Shown here: piece by piece, positions 36,253 to 44,235 of the stretch
Layout of the letters: every line of letters begins with the position of its first letter
How positions within the stretch are numbered: the stretch's first letter is position 1
Program-made: the position numbers and the translations under genes
Notes under the pieces: model-generated
The model's database searches: none
Told to the model about the DNA's origin: nothing
Seen by the model: the letters and a program-made list of their open reading frames with translations, nothing else
DNA from: Trujillonella endophytica
GTDB lineage: Bacteria; Actinomycetota; Actinomycetes; Mycobacteriales; Geodermatophilaceae
NCBI RefSeq assembly: GCF_019799905.1
Contig: NZ_JABGCI010000003.1
Location: forward strand, 1 to 64,000
Direction of reading: 5' to 3'
DNA length: 64,000 bases

Positions 36253-36294
36253 CCGTACGGCGGCGTATGGAGCTGTCCATACGGTACCGTATGG
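36253..36294. promoter_or_regulatory. two 18-bp TetR operators
   Basis: Site A, CCGTACGGCGGCGTATGG (36253-36270), is an imperfect palindrome; site B, CCATACGGTACCGTATGG (36277-36294), is perfect. They share the half-site CCRTACG and are 24 bases centre to centre. They fill the gap between the SRPBCC-DUF2867 gene and the TetR gene, and site B overlaps the possible TetR start ATG at 36291, so the regulator almost certainly represses both directions. Confidence 0.8.
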
Positions 36295-36296
36295 AG

Positions 36297-36866
36297 ATGC
36301 CGCCCCGTCAACGACTGTCGCGCGAGGCATGGGCCGAAGCAGGGCTGCGAGCCCTCACCGCCGGGGGTGTCGCCGCGGTCGCCGTCGAACCGCTCGCCGC
36401 TGCGCTCGGCACCACCAAGGGCAGCTTCTACTGGCACTTCTCCGATCGGGAGGAGCTGGTCCGGGCCGCTCTCGAGCTGTGGGAGCTCGAGCAGACCAGC
36501 GCCGTGATCGACGAACTGAGCACCCTGGAGGAGCCGCGCGAGCGGTTGCGGGTCCTGCTCACTCTCGTCCTGACCCACCGAGACGGCCCGGATCCGGTCG
36601 CCCAGCTGTTCCGCGACATCGCCCACCCCGAGGTCGCCGCCGCCGTCCGCCGGGTCACCTCCCGGCGCATCGACTTCGTCGCCGGGGAGCTGGAGAGCAC
36701 CGGCATGCCGCGAGCAGAGGCCCGGCGCCGCGCGGCCGTCGCGGTCGCGGCCTACGTCGGCTGGTGGCAGCTGAACGCCGTCCTCCCGGAGGACGCACCT
36801 GTCGGCCGCGACGCCCGCCAGCACGCCAAGGTGCTGTGGCTCGTCTGCGAGGCCGCGCTCACCTGA
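36297..36866 (+). CDS. TetR/AcrR family transcriptional regulator
   Basis: About 189 residues. Helix-turn-helix: VEPLAAALGTTKGSFYWHFSDREELVRAALELWE (split here as residues ~37-70). The C-terminal domain contains DPVAQLFRDIAHPEVAAAVRR, common in regulators of flavoprotein or efflux genes. Starts at 36291 or 36297 are both possible because ATGGAGATG lies at the edge of the operator; initiation inside the operator would allow tight autorepression, perhaps of a leaderless message. It is divergent from the SRPBCC-DUF2867/flavoprotein operon. Confidence 0.88.
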   Translation: MPPRQRLSREAWAEAGLRALTAGGVAAVAVEPLAAALGTTKGSFYWHFSDREELVRAALELWELEQTSAVIDELSTLEEPRERLRVLLTLVLTHRDGPDPVAQLFRDIAHPEVAAAVRRVTSRRIDFVAGELESTGMPRAEARRRAAVAVAAYVGWWQLNAVLPEDAPVGRDARQHAKVLWLVCEAALT

Positions 36867-37074
36867 CCGCTCGGGCACGCCGGCGGCCCGACGGGGGCAG
36901 GACGGATCCGGCGATCATGCGCCTCGCGATCCTCGCCGAGCTGCATCTCGGCGTGGCCGGCGCGATCGACGGTGCGCTTCCCGACGTGCACCGCGCGACG
37001 GAGATGCCCGCTCCGACCGTCGACGAGTTCCCGGGGGCCGTCCGCGAACGCCGCCCGCCGTCGTCGATCGGGCT

Positions 37075-37275
37075 GGAGGAGTACGGGACCGGCGCTCTCG
37101 TGAGCCCACCCCGGGACAGCACCGTCAGGGTGGCGAGCAACCAGAACGCGGCGCTGGACGCGCTCGCCACCCGGAGGCTCGTGGGCAGCTGGCCCGGCTG
37201 GGCCCCGCCCCGCGGGGCGCCCGCGACCAGCGACGCCTGGAACGCCACGACGATCGCGAGCCCACAGCACTGGAG
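37075..37275 (-). pseudogene. membrane-protein remnant
   Basis: The reverse strand encodes GLAIVVAFQASLVAGAPRGG followed by QLPTSLRVASASSAAFWLLA and TLTVLSRGGL. This resembles a small integral membrane protein common in actinobacteria (pattern: GAPWG...HPG.LP..LR..S, then a TM and RRG). Downstream the reading loses any membrane character, and no start or ribosome site is evident, so it looks truncated at both ends. It lies directly beside the tRNA fragment and probably was cut by the same rearrangement. Confidence 0.45.
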
Positions 37276-37485
37276 GGCTGTGGAGGGTCCGGCACGGGAG
37301 GTTCGGCTGAGCGCGGGCCCGCCGGCCGGGTCGGGGCGGTCGCGGTCCTGCCTGTGCCTCGACTGTTGCTTCGTGCCCATCGACACGGGAAGCGGTCGCG
37401 ACTGCGGCTCGCCGTAGCGGATGCGTGAAGAGTGCACGTGACAGTCGTTGACTGTTGCCATCGGTGCAGGTCAGAGCGTTGCTTG

Positions 37486-37521
37486 CTCCCCCGACTGGAC
37501 TCGAACCAGTAACCCTGCGAG
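37486..37521 (-). tRNA. tRNA 3'-end fragment, probable attachment-site scar
   Basis: On the reverse strand lies CGCAGGGTTACTGG followed by TTCGAGTCCAGTCGGGGGAG. This is a complete T-arm (ACTGG stem 37494-37498/37506-37510, loop TTCGAGT) followed by seven bases of 3' acceptor strand (37487-37493) and a discriminator G; CCA is not encoded. The 5' half (D-arm, anticodon arm, matching TCCCCCG acceptor) is absent upstream. Phage-like integrases recombine at exactly this part of tRNA genes, so this is most likely an att copy left by an integrative element. Isoacceptor unknown. Confidence 0.65.
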
Positions 37522-37849
37522 AACGCGTTGGGCCCTTTTGTCCGTGCTGGGTGGAATTGGCTGGCGATGAGAGCGCAGTTCGCTTCGCGTGTCGCGAGTT
37601 AACCAACGTTGACTAAGAAGTGGGAATTACGGTTGATTAATCGTCGTAAGTGCGTCGCAGTCACGCGTGAGCGGGCTCCTGCAGTCGCCCCTCGAGTTCC
37701 ACCCTCGTGATGGGCAGCCACTGGAAGCCGGCGACGTCCTCACGGTCTCCTCCAGTTGGCCTCCAGAACGGTCACACCCTTGCGGTAGGCACGGTCTGTT
37801 GGCGGCGCGAGCCGCTGGCGTGAGAGGCGACCGGAGGGGGCGGTGACCG
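37522..37849. other. low-GC non-coding stretch after the tRNA fragment
   Basis: About 330 bases with clearly lower GC than the surroundings (for example AGTTAACCAACGTTGACTAA near 37600). I see no gene or RNA in it. The composition supports recent acquisition or decay next to an attachment site. Confidence 0.5.
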
Positions 37850-38365
37850 ATGCCGATCGACGCCGAGGAACCGAGGACCGGCCGCGCGGCTCGTCCTCAC
37901 CAGTCGCTGCGCCGGCTGCCGGCGCCGTCCGCCGGTGACCTCGCGGGCGCGGACTTCCTCCAGCGAAGTGCGCCGGCACGCATCCGGTTGAGTCGAGCCC
38001 GGGGATGGCGCAAGCCGGTCGGTGCCGTGGTCGTGGCTCGTCCCACCCGCTGGGGCAACCCGTTCCGCGTCGGCGAGACGTACATGTGGCTGGCGACGGA
38101 TCACGACGACACCTGGCCGGTCCCGACGGGCAGAGCTCCCGGCACATATCCCGATGGCGTCCGGGTGGTCCGCTGCCCGGACACGGGGACGGCGATCGAG
38201 TGGTTTCGGCGGTGGGCGACGGTTGACTACGCCGCAGAGGCACGACGGCTGCTCCGTGGCCACGATCTCGCCTGCTGGTGCCCGCTGGATCAGCCCTGCC
38301 ACGCCGACGTCCTCCTGGAACTGGCCAACCGCCGACGGCCCCTCCCCCGCGCAGCAACGACGTAA
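37850..38365 (+). CDS. DUF4326 domain-containing protein
   Basis: A 171-residue protein whose second part is DUF4326: RIRLSRARGWRKPVGAVVVA, RPTRWGNPF, and HDLACWCPLDQPCHADVLLE with a CWCP...CHAD cysteine/histidine cluster. DUF4326 genes are frequent on phages and integrative elements; function unknown. The first ~40 residues are Pro/Arg rich, so an internal start (for example a GTG or CTG near residue 40) is possible. It sits alone in the scar region beside the tRNA fragment and may be cargo of a vanished element. Confidence 0.75.
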   Translation: MPIDAEEPRTGRAARPHQSLRRLPAPSAGDLAGADFLQRSAPARIRLSRARGWRKPVGAVVVARPTRWGNPFRVGETYMWLATDHDDTWPVPTGRAPGTYPDGVRVVRCPDTGTAIEWFRRWATVDYAAEARRLLRGHDLACWCPLDQPCHADVLLELANRRRPLPRAATT

Positions 38366-38486
38366 AGAAGGGACGCTGCCATGTGATCTTGAACCTGATG
38401 AGCGATATAGGCTGTCGTTGACTGAGCAGGTCAGGGGCTAGCCAATTGGCGGGCCGAATTAGCAGAGCAGGGTCGCCGACGGCTGT

Positions 38487-38541
38487 ATTGAGTGCATAGA
38501 GAAGCATGGCGACATTGAGTGCGTAAGAGGTGTATGGCGAC
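38487..38541. repeat. two-copy imperfect tandem repeat
   Basis: The unit at 38487-38513 (ATTGAGTGCATAGAG...CATGGCGAC) is followed directly by a diverged copy at 38514-38541 (ATTGAGTGCGTAAGAG...TATGGCGAC). Both begin ATTGAGTGC and end ATGGCGAC. They lie in a low-GC non-coding patch (38366-38646) next to the flavin reductase remnant and could be element ends or an operator pair; no terminal inverted repeats were found. Confidence 0.55.
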
Positions 38542-38646
38542 CACGCTACTGTCGCCGCGCCGCTCTTCGGTCGACTTGCCCGTGAGGGTGCGCGCGTCGC
38601 ATTCGTTCACCGACCACCCGGTCCGGCGAGGTCGCGAAGGGCGACG

Positions 38647-39150
38647 TCAGCCCGCCGGACGATGGAGTCGACTGCCGTAGATGACCACTGGCGACCGGTC
38701 GGGGTCGCGGTGCAGGTCGCGCACCCTCAGGAGGACCACCAGGTGGCCCCCGCCTCCATCTCCGTGTCTGGAGTCGCCCGGAAGGTCGCACTGGCCCCCG
38801 GTGGGACCACCTCCCCGTCCCCGTCGACGTGCCAGTCAACGCCGTCGAAGCGCTCAGCCGTTCCCCGGGGGAGCAGCTCGACGTGTGACTAGTGCTGGGC
38901 GCCGAGGACCGTGATCTCCCACTCCCGGGCCTGCCGCAGCGACGGCCACGGGCTGGATCGGCGCGTGACGTTGATCGACACGAGGGGCGGGTCCAGCAAC
39001 ACCGATGCGAGGGAGTTGGCGCGCAGACGACGGGCGGCGGTCGGCGATCGCGGCGACCAACCTGACCCCGGTCGGGAGGGCGCCGAACGTGTGCCGGAAC
39101 GCCTGCCTGCTCAGGGCGCGGCCGTCAGGGCCCGGGGTAGCCGTCCTCAC
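38647..39150 (-). pseudogene. flavin reductase family protein, multiply frameshifted
   Basis: The reverse strand contains an entire flavin reductase (HpaC/DIM6-like) in pieces. Frame 1 gives RQAFRHTFGALPTGVRLVAA from a GTG at 39150. A frame change at about 39045 gives ANSLASVLLDPPLVSINVTR and SSPWPSLRQAREWEITVLGA, then a stop after GAQH. Later frames give RFDGVDWHVDGDGEVVPPGA and finally GGHLVVLLRVRDLHRDPDRS, ending near 38647. All conserved blocks are in order, so the gene decayed by indels rather than rearrangement. Confidence 0.85.
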
Positions 39151-39263
39151 AACGCCGTGACGCCGCCGTCGAAGGCCATCGCCATCGCATCGCCGACGTC
39201 CAGGTCGACTCGTCGGACAGCAGATGGAGTACTGCGTGAGCGACTCCTTCGGCTACATGCAGC

Positions 39264-39690
39264 TCAGCACTCGACGAGTTCCCGAGGCAGGAGGAGGTCG
39301 AGCACAGCCCGCAGAGCCTCTTCGAGCTCCGAGTCCGGATGAGCGATCCAGTGCTCGTGCGCCGCGAGGGTCGCGGCGAGCACGGCATGCCCGGCGGCTC
39401 TGGCGAACAGGTCCCGGCCGGGGAAGCGCCCGGCGACGTAGTCGGTCGCGATGCTGCGCCAGCGCGCGAACACCACCGCCGCCTGTGCCTGGCGAGCCGG
39501 CACGGACAAGACCAGCTGAGCCCGCTGAAGCGCCCACTCCCGGTCCTCGGGTGCCACGCGCAGCGCAGCTGTGACGGCCCGGACGAGCGCCGCGCGGTAG
39601 TCCTCCCTCTCCGGCCCGGACGCCAGCTCGCGCCGCAGCACTTCCATCTCGGCCGCCGACTCGGCGAAGAGGACGTCGACCTTCGCCGCG
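39264..39690 (-). pseudogene. TetR regulator lacking its DNA-binding domain
   Basis: The reverse strand encodes KVDVLFAESAAEMEVLRREL followed by a long helical region (REDYRAALVRAVTAALRVAP, YVAGRFPGRDLFARAAGHAV, LEEALRAVLDLLLPRELVEC) to the stop at 39264. KVDVLFAE is the segment that normally follows the helix-turn-helix of TetR proteins. Upstream of about 39690 similarity ends abruptly and no HTH is found, so the first ~55 codons have been lost. The long open frame extending upstream across the aldo/keto reductase is antisense noise. Confidence 0.75.
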
Positions 39691-39976
39691 AAAACTAAAC
39701 AGTCACAGCTGCTGAACCCGGTCGCCCTCGTCGCCGGAGCTGTTCGCGGACGGAGCCGTGTGCATGCCTCCGCCTCCGCCTCCGAGGGCGCCGCGTCGTC
39801 CACGTCGATCGCCGGCGAGGACGACGGGGTCGACGACGCCACACGGCCGCCGACCTCAGGGGTCGTAAGCGAACTGTCGACATCGAGGGAACGCGGGGCG
39901 TCGTCCCGTTTGGGCAGCGTGACCCGCTCCCCGGATGCATCGTCCACGGGCCCACCGCATCCCCGAGCGGGGTAGC
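39691..39976. other. non-coding stretch between TetR remnant and aldo/keto reductase
   Basis: About 285 bases. It includes the breakpoint of the TetR remnant and otherwise shows only low-complexity open frames (Ser/Ala/Asp rich) that I do not regard as genes. Confidence 0.45.
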
Positions 39977-40999
39977 TCAGCGACGGCGCAGCGACGGGTC
40001 GAGCAGGGCGGGAGGCGTGTCGTCGTTCTCCCCGGCCGGCGCGAGGTCGGTGCCGGGGGCAACGACGGCGTCGATAGCGTCCAGTACGTCCTCGGACAGC
40101 TCGAGGTCGGCCGCGGCCAGCTGCGAGTCCAGGTGCTCCAGGGTGCGCGGTCCGATGATGGCGCTGGTCACGGCACGGTGCGCCGTCGCGAAACCGAGGG
40201 CCAGCTGGATGAGCGTCAGGCCGGCCTCGTCGGCGATCCCGACCAGGCGCTCGACCGCGTCCAGTCGCGCCTGGTTGGCCGGCAGACTGCGGTCGAAGCG
40301 CTCGGGCATCCGGGCGGACCGGACGGTCGCGGTCTCCCGATCCGCACGGACGGCGCCCGACAGCCAGCCGGCGGAGAGCGGGCTCCACACCAGGACGCCC
40401 ATCCCGTACTCCTCGGTCACGGGGAGGACCTGCGCCTCGATGCCGCGCTGTAGGAGGGAGTAGTTGGGCTGCTCGGTGGCGTAGCGGCCGAGGTGGTGTT
40501 CGCGGGCCGTCCACTGCGCCTGCACGATGCGGTAGGCCGGGAAGCTCGAGCTGCCCAGATAGCGGATCTTCCCCGCGCGCTGCAGGTCGGTCAGCGCGGA
40601 CAGGGTCTCCTCGTCGCTGGTGCGCGGGTCCCACCGGTGCACCTGGTAGAGGTCGACGTGGTCGACCCCCAGGCGGCGGAGACTGTCGTCCAGGGCGGTG
40701 AACAGCCAGCGTCGCGAACTGCCCCGGTGGTTGCGATGGTCGTCCATCGGCAAGGTCGCCTTGGTTGCCAGCACGACGTCGTCCCGGCGGCCGGCGATCG
40801 CCCGGCCGACCATCTCTTCCGACTGGCCGGCACCGTAGAAGTCGGCGGTGTCGATGAGGTTGATCCCGGCCTCGATGGCCCGGTTGACGATCGCCGTCGC
40901 GTCGTCCTGGGTGGTCCTGCCGAGGGACCGGAAGTTCATCGCGCCCAGGGAGAGGGTGCTGACCTCCACCCCGGTCCGACCGAGTGTGCGGTAGCGCAT
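39977..40999 (-). CDS. aldo/keto reductase
   Basis: A 340-residue NADPH-dependent TIM-barrel reductase. Catalytic tetrad: Asp and Tyr in DTADFYGAG, Lys in LATKATLP, His in DLYQVHRWD. MRYRTLGRTGVEVSTLSLGA is the classical N-terminus of the YajO/Tas-like subgroup. The ATG at 40999 follows AGAGGACGTCG. It is divergent from an SDR gene; together they could reduce and oxidise the same type of carbonyl. The C-terminal 25 residues (APAGENDDTPPALLDPSLRRR) are a nonconserved tail. Confidence 0.9.
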   Translation of the reverse strand: MRYRTLGRTGVEVSTLSLGAMNFRSLGRTTQDDATAIVNRAIEAGINLIDTADFYGAGQSEEMVGRAIAGRRDDVVLATKATLPMDDHRNHRGSSRRWLFTALDDSLRRLGVDHVDLYQVHRWDPRTSDEETLSALTDLQRAGKIRYLGSSSFPAYRIVQAQWTAREHHLGRYATEQPNYSLLQRGIEAQVLPVTEEYGMGVLVWSPLSAGWLSGAVRADRETATVRSARMPERFDRSLPANQARLDAVERLVGIADEAGLTLIQLALGFATAHRAVTSAIIGPRTLEHLDSQLAAADLELSEDVLDAIDAVVAPGTDLAPAGENDDTPPALLDPSLRRR

Positions 41000-41046
41000 C
41001 GACGTCCTCTCGCGGCGGGAGCGGGGCTCGTTCCCGAGCACCGTTG

Positions 41047-41062
41047 TGCCATTCTGTATGCA
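41047..41062. promoter_or_regulatory. TGCCA-N6-ATGCA motif in the aldo/keto reductase/SDR divergent promoter
   Basis: TGCCA (41047-41051), TTCTGT, ATGCA (41058-41062) resembles the TGCAT-N6-ATGCA repeats found before other genes of this island, with a degenerate left arm. It lies 48 bases upstream of the aldo/keto reductase start and 60 bases upstream of the SDR start. Confidence 0.35.
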
Positions 41063-41121
41063 AAGAGGCGCCGATGACAAAGCCGATGACACGCCGAGAG
41101 GCAGGTCCGGAGGGAACCGAC

Positions 41122-41883
41122 ATGGATCTCGATCTGCAGGGCAGGCGTGTGGTCGTCACCGGCGGCGGCAGCGGCATCGGGCTGGCCATCGCCGAGCAGT
41201 TCGCCGCCGAGGGCTGCGCGGTCGGGATCTGCGGGCGCACGAGGTCGACGCTCGACGCGGCGCTCGAACGGCTGGCAGTGCACGGAGGCACCGCCATCAC
41301 CCATGTCGTCGACATGGCGGACGGCACAGCCATCAAACCCTGGGTCGGCCAGGTGACGGCAGAGCTGGGCGGCCTCGACATCGTCGTCCACAACGCCAGC
41401 GGCGGGTCGGGGGTCGGAGAGGATGCCTGGCGCCGCAACATCGACATCGACGTGCTCGGGTTCTCCCGGCTCGTGGAGCATGCGACCCCGCACCTGTCCG
41501 AGTCACCCGCCGCATCGGTCGTCGCGATCAGCAGCACCGCCGCCGTGGAGTCGTGGGGAAACCCCGCGGCGCCGTTCGGGGCCATGAAGGCGGCCCTGGT
41601 CCACCAGTGCGCCGGGCTGTCCAAGACCCTCGCCCCACACGGCATCCGCGTCAACGCGGTCTCCCCCGGCCCCATCTACTTCGAGGGTGGCCCCTGGCAG
41701 GGCGTCCGCTCGTCACGGCCGGAGTACTACGACGGCGTCGTGGGGCAGATCCCGAGAGGACGGATGGGCAGCCCCGAGGAGGTCGCCCGGATCGTCGCCT
41801 TCGTCGCGAGCCCGGCCGCGGCCCTGATGACCGGCGCCAACATCATCGCCGACGGCGGCCTGACCAAGCGCATCCCCCTCTGA
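41122..41883 (+). CDS. SDR family oxidoreductase with Phe at the catalytic Tyr position
   Basis: A 253-residue SDR: TGGGSGIG at 13-20, VVHNASGG, Ser138 in AISSTAA, and HGIRVNAVSPGP. The YxxxK position reads PFGAMKAAL, so catalytic Tyr is Phe152 while Lys156 is kept. The codon is TTC, one base from TAC. Either it uses another acid, acts on a different reaction, or is catalytically impaired. ATG 41122 is preceded by GGAGGGAACCGAC; a longer start at 41074 is less likely. It is divergent from the aldo/keto reductase. Confidence 0.85.
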   Translation: MDLDLQGRRVVVTGGGSGIGLAIAEQFAAEGCAVGICGRTRSTLDAALERLAVHGGTAITHVVDMADGTAIKPWVGQVTAELGGLDIVVHNASGGSGVGEDAWRRNIDIDVLGFSRLVEHATPHLSESPAASVVAISSTAAVESWGNPAAPFGAMKAALVHQCAGLSKTLAPHGIRVNAVSPGPIYFEGGPWQGVRSSRPEYYDGVVGQIPRGRMGSPEEVARIVAFVASPAAALMTGANIIADGGLTKRIPL

Positions 41884-41900
41884 GCGCGCACTCCGCGCTC
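41882..41900. terminator. 7-bp hairpin at the SDR stop codon
   Basis: GAGCGCG (41882-41888) pairs with CGCGCTC (41894-41900) around CACTC, overlapping the stop codon. Weak compared with other hairpins in the window. Confidence 0.4.
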
Positions 41901-42087
41901 GACGTGGAGGTGGACTGCAGTTGCGCCGCCGCATGCCACGGCAGCAGCGGCGTGTGCGAGCTGCTCAGAGGTGACGGGCAGCCCAGGGTTGAGTTCCGGG
42001 ACGCCGGATGCCGTTGAGGCGGGCCGTTACAACGCGGACCCCGTTCGTGGGATCCGGACGTCGCGCCTTTGACGCCAGCCCGCAACG

Positions 42088-43230
42088 TCACCACGCGGCT
42101 TCCAGGATGCCCCGCAGGATGCCGGGGCTCGCGGCGCAGCCGCTCGTCTGAATCGCGAAGTCGTCCATCGCCTCCTCGGCCACGGCGGGCAGCAGGTCCT
42201 CCGGCACGCCGAGGTCTCGCAGCCGAGCAGGTGCCGAGAGGCCGGCGAAGATGCCACTGGTCACGCTGGCCAGATCGGTCACGCGGCAGTCGAGCACCTT
42301 GGCGAGACCGGCCAGCCGCCCCGGGGAGGCCTCCGCCATGTGGGCGAGCACGTGAGGGAGCAGCACGGCATCGACGAGCCCGTTGTGCTGGCGAACGCTG
42401 TGGCCGAGCGTGTGGGACAGCGCCGCAGTGAGTCCGCCGCCGGTCAGGTCGGTGCCCGAGCCGACCAGCAGAGCAGCCAGCGCCACCCGCACGCGGGGCG
42501 ACTCGGCCTCTCCACTCGTCGTATCGCCCTGCCGCGCGGCAGCAAGATCCTCCACCAGGACGGAGAGGGCCTGCCCGAGGTCGGCGTCGGCGAACAGGTT
42601 GGCCTTGCGGGTCGTCATGCCCTCGGCCGCCATGACGATGGTCGTGAGCCCGGCGTTCCGGACCAGGTTGCCCGGCGCCGTCGCGAGCGCATCCGCGACC
42701 AGGACCAGTGACGCCGCGCGCGTCTTCGGATCGAACATCGCCAGCCGATGAGCTGAGCCGGGGACCGTCACCGCCGTCCCAGCCTTGCCGTACGCGGTCG
42801 ACGGGGTCGTCGGGAGGACGACGATCGGTACCTTTGGCTTGTCGAGACGTGGGCTGACGACCCGACCGTTCCCGTCGCGGTGCGTGGCGAGGTTCCGGAG
42901 GTCGTCGCCCTCGCCCGTTGCTATCGCCACGGCCCTGCTGGTGACGCTGACGGAGCCTCCACCCAGGGCGACGAGGCCGTCGACGTCATGGGATTCGGCC
43001 CGCGTGGCCGCCTCCAGGACGGAGTCGATCGGGGTGTGGGCCACCACGCCCGCGAATGTGGTGACCGGCTGGGCGGCGGCCTCGACAGCCTGGAGAACCG
43101 GGGACCCGGTCAACTCCGACGCGTGCAGGAGCATGGGTCTGCGGACACCCAGCCGACTCAGCTCACCGGCCAGGCGGTCCAACGCGTCGGCCCCCCAGAC
43201 GATCCTCAGCGCTGACCTGGTGACGAGCAT
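42088..43230 (-). CDS. iron-type alcohol dehydrogenase family protein (maleylacetate reductase-like)
   Basis: A 380-residue protein of the Fe-ADH/dehydroquinate-synthase fold. GGGSVSV at 90-96 binds nucleotide and LPTTPSTAYGKAGTAVT is typical of maleylacetate reductases. Of the four metal ligands, the first two look absent: DAxxH of the family aligns with AGLTT (about 193-197). The later histidines remain in LSHTLGHSVRQHNGLVDAVL. A metal-free maleylacetate-reductase-like activity would place it at the end of a resorcinol/hydroxyquinol-type ring-cleavage route. ATG 43230 follows GGAGGACC. Confidence 0.75.
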   Translation of the reverse strand: MLVTRSALRIVWGADALDRLAGELSRLGVRRPMLLHASELTGSPVLQAVEAAAQPVTTFAGVVAHTPIDSVLEAATRAESHDVDGLVALGGGSVSVTSRAVAIATGEGDDLRNLATHRDGNGRVVSPRLDKPKVPIVVLPTTPSTAYGKAGTAVTVPGSAHRLAMFDPKTRAASLVLVADALATAPGNLVRNAGLTTIVMAAEGMTTRKANLFADADLGQALSVLVEDLAAARQGDTTSGEAESPRVRVALAALLVGSGTDLTGGGLTAALSHTLGHSVRQHNGLVDAVLLPHVLAHMAEASPGRLAGLAKVLDCRVTDLASVTSGIFAGLSAPARLRDLGVPEDLLPAVAEEAMDDFAIQTSGCAASPGILRGILEAAW

Positions 43231-43501
43231 GGTCCTCCGATCTCCAGTTCGAACGCTGCAGCGGCTCGCCGGCATCGATGCCCACCGCCGGCGCACCATC
43301 GACAATCCATCACATCGCCTGTCATCCAAGACCTCGCCGAAGACCGCGGCGTCCTCCCGAGGCAAGAGGCAGCCATGCGCGGGTCCCTACCCCGTAGGCC
43401 TGCGCGTACGACCTGCCGCGCATCTGATCCATGACGGGACACGCTCGACGACGGGCTTCAGCGAAGCGGGGAGGTACACGTGATGTGCTCATGGTGCGAC
43501 G

Positions 43502-43517
43502 CGCATGCGGTTGTGCA
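43502..43517. promoter_or_regulatory. CGCAT-N6-GTGCA repeat before the SnoaL-like gene
   Basis: CGCAT (43502-43506), GCGGTT, GTGCA (43513-43517) is a near match to the TGCAT-N6-ATGCA repeats at 51942, 55136 and 56475; it overlaps a perfect TGCATGCA at 43514-43521. It lies 40 bases upstream of the SnoaL-like start within a 326-base gap that must also hold the divergent Fe-ADH promoter. Confidence 0.5.
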
Positions 43518-43556
43518 TGCATGATGAACAATCTAGTCCCTGATGAGAGGTCCACG

Positions 43557-44066
43557 ATGACCGACGATCACATGCAACTGCTGCTCGACCGCTCGGAGAT
43601 CGAGCGGGTCGTCTACGACTACGCCACCGGAATCGACACCAAGGACTGGGACCTCTGGCGCTCGATCTTCACGGAGACCGTGCAGGTGCAATTCAGGGCC
43701 GCCGGCGAGACGCAGTTCACCGGCCTGGGCCAGGAGTGGAACTCCATGACTCTCGACGAGTGGGTGGAGGGCCGTCGCGTCCTGTTCACCGGCCTCGCCA
43801 CCACCCAGCACCAGATGTCCAATCCGCGCATCACCATCAGCGGCGACACGGCCACCTGCGTCATGTACATGCAGGCCATCCACTTCATGCCGGGCGAGCC
43901 GGACACCGAATACACCCTCGGCGGCTACTACGTCGACGACCTCGTGCGCACGCCGCAGGGGTGGAAGCTCTCCCGCGTGAACCTGAACGTCACGTGGGAG
44001 CGGGGCGACGCCACGATGCTCGACCGCGGCCGCCAGCGGGGGCGCGAGCTCAACGGGCTCAACTGA
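43557..44066 (+). CDS. SnoaL-like / nuclear transport factor 2 family protein
   Basis: A 169-residue alpha+beta-barrel protein: LLDRSEIERVVYDYATGIDT, WDLWRSIFTETVQVQFRA, TTQHQMSNPRITISGDTATC, YTLGGYYVDDLVRTPQGWKL. This SnoaL_4 pattern occurs in small dehydratases, isomerases and hydroxylase partners and is very common in actinobacterial aromatic and terpene degradation loci. The ATG at 43557 follows GAGAGG; ATGs further upstream overlap the operator. Its position in the island, with a paralogue-type protein at 56776, suggests a step in the same pathway. The reaction is not predictable. Confidence 0.8.
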   Translation: MTDDHMQLLLDRSEIERVVYDYATGIDTKDWDLWRSIFTETVQVQFRAAGETQFTGLGQEWNSMTLDEWVEGRRVLFTGLATTQHQMSNPRITISGDTATCVMYMQAIHFMPGEPDTEYTLGGYYVDDLVRTPQGWKLSRVNLNVTWERGDATMLDRGRQRGRELNGLN

Positions 44067-44150
44067 GGCCCATCCTTCCTCAGCGACGGCCCCCTGCGCG
44101 CGAGTGTGCGGAACATCGGCCGTGTGGAGGCGCCGTCGCCGGGCTCGCGC

Positions 44151-44206
44151 ACACCGGAAGCCCTGCCCCCTGACCAGGGCGGTACAGGGGGCAAGGCTTC
44201 CGGTGT
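44151..44206. terminator. 22-bp hairpin between convergent SnoaL-like and epimerase genes
   Basis: Bases 44151-44172 pair with 44185-44206 with one mismatch around a 12-base loop. It lies between convergent genes ending at 44066 and 44236 and probably terminates both. Confidence 0.8.
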
Positions 44207-44235
44207 TCAGCTCCGCCGCGCAGAACTGACGGTCG

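Noticed and set aside
36859-37461. An intact ~200-residue membrane protein gene
   Set aside because: Only about 65 residues resemble a membrane protein; the remainder is low-complexity and there is no convincing start.
37486-37560. A complete tRNA gene
   Set aside because: Upstream of the T-arm there is no D-arm, anticodon arm or 5' acceptor complement; only the 3' third is present.
38487-38541. A CRISPR array
   Set aside because: Only two directly abutting units without spacers, and no cas genes in the window.
39264-41675. An 803-codon reverse frame joining the TetR remnant to sequence across the aldo/keto reductase
   Set aside because: Only the C-terminal ~140 residues are TetR-like; the middle is an alternative frame of the aldo/keto reductase and the start is antisense to the SDR.
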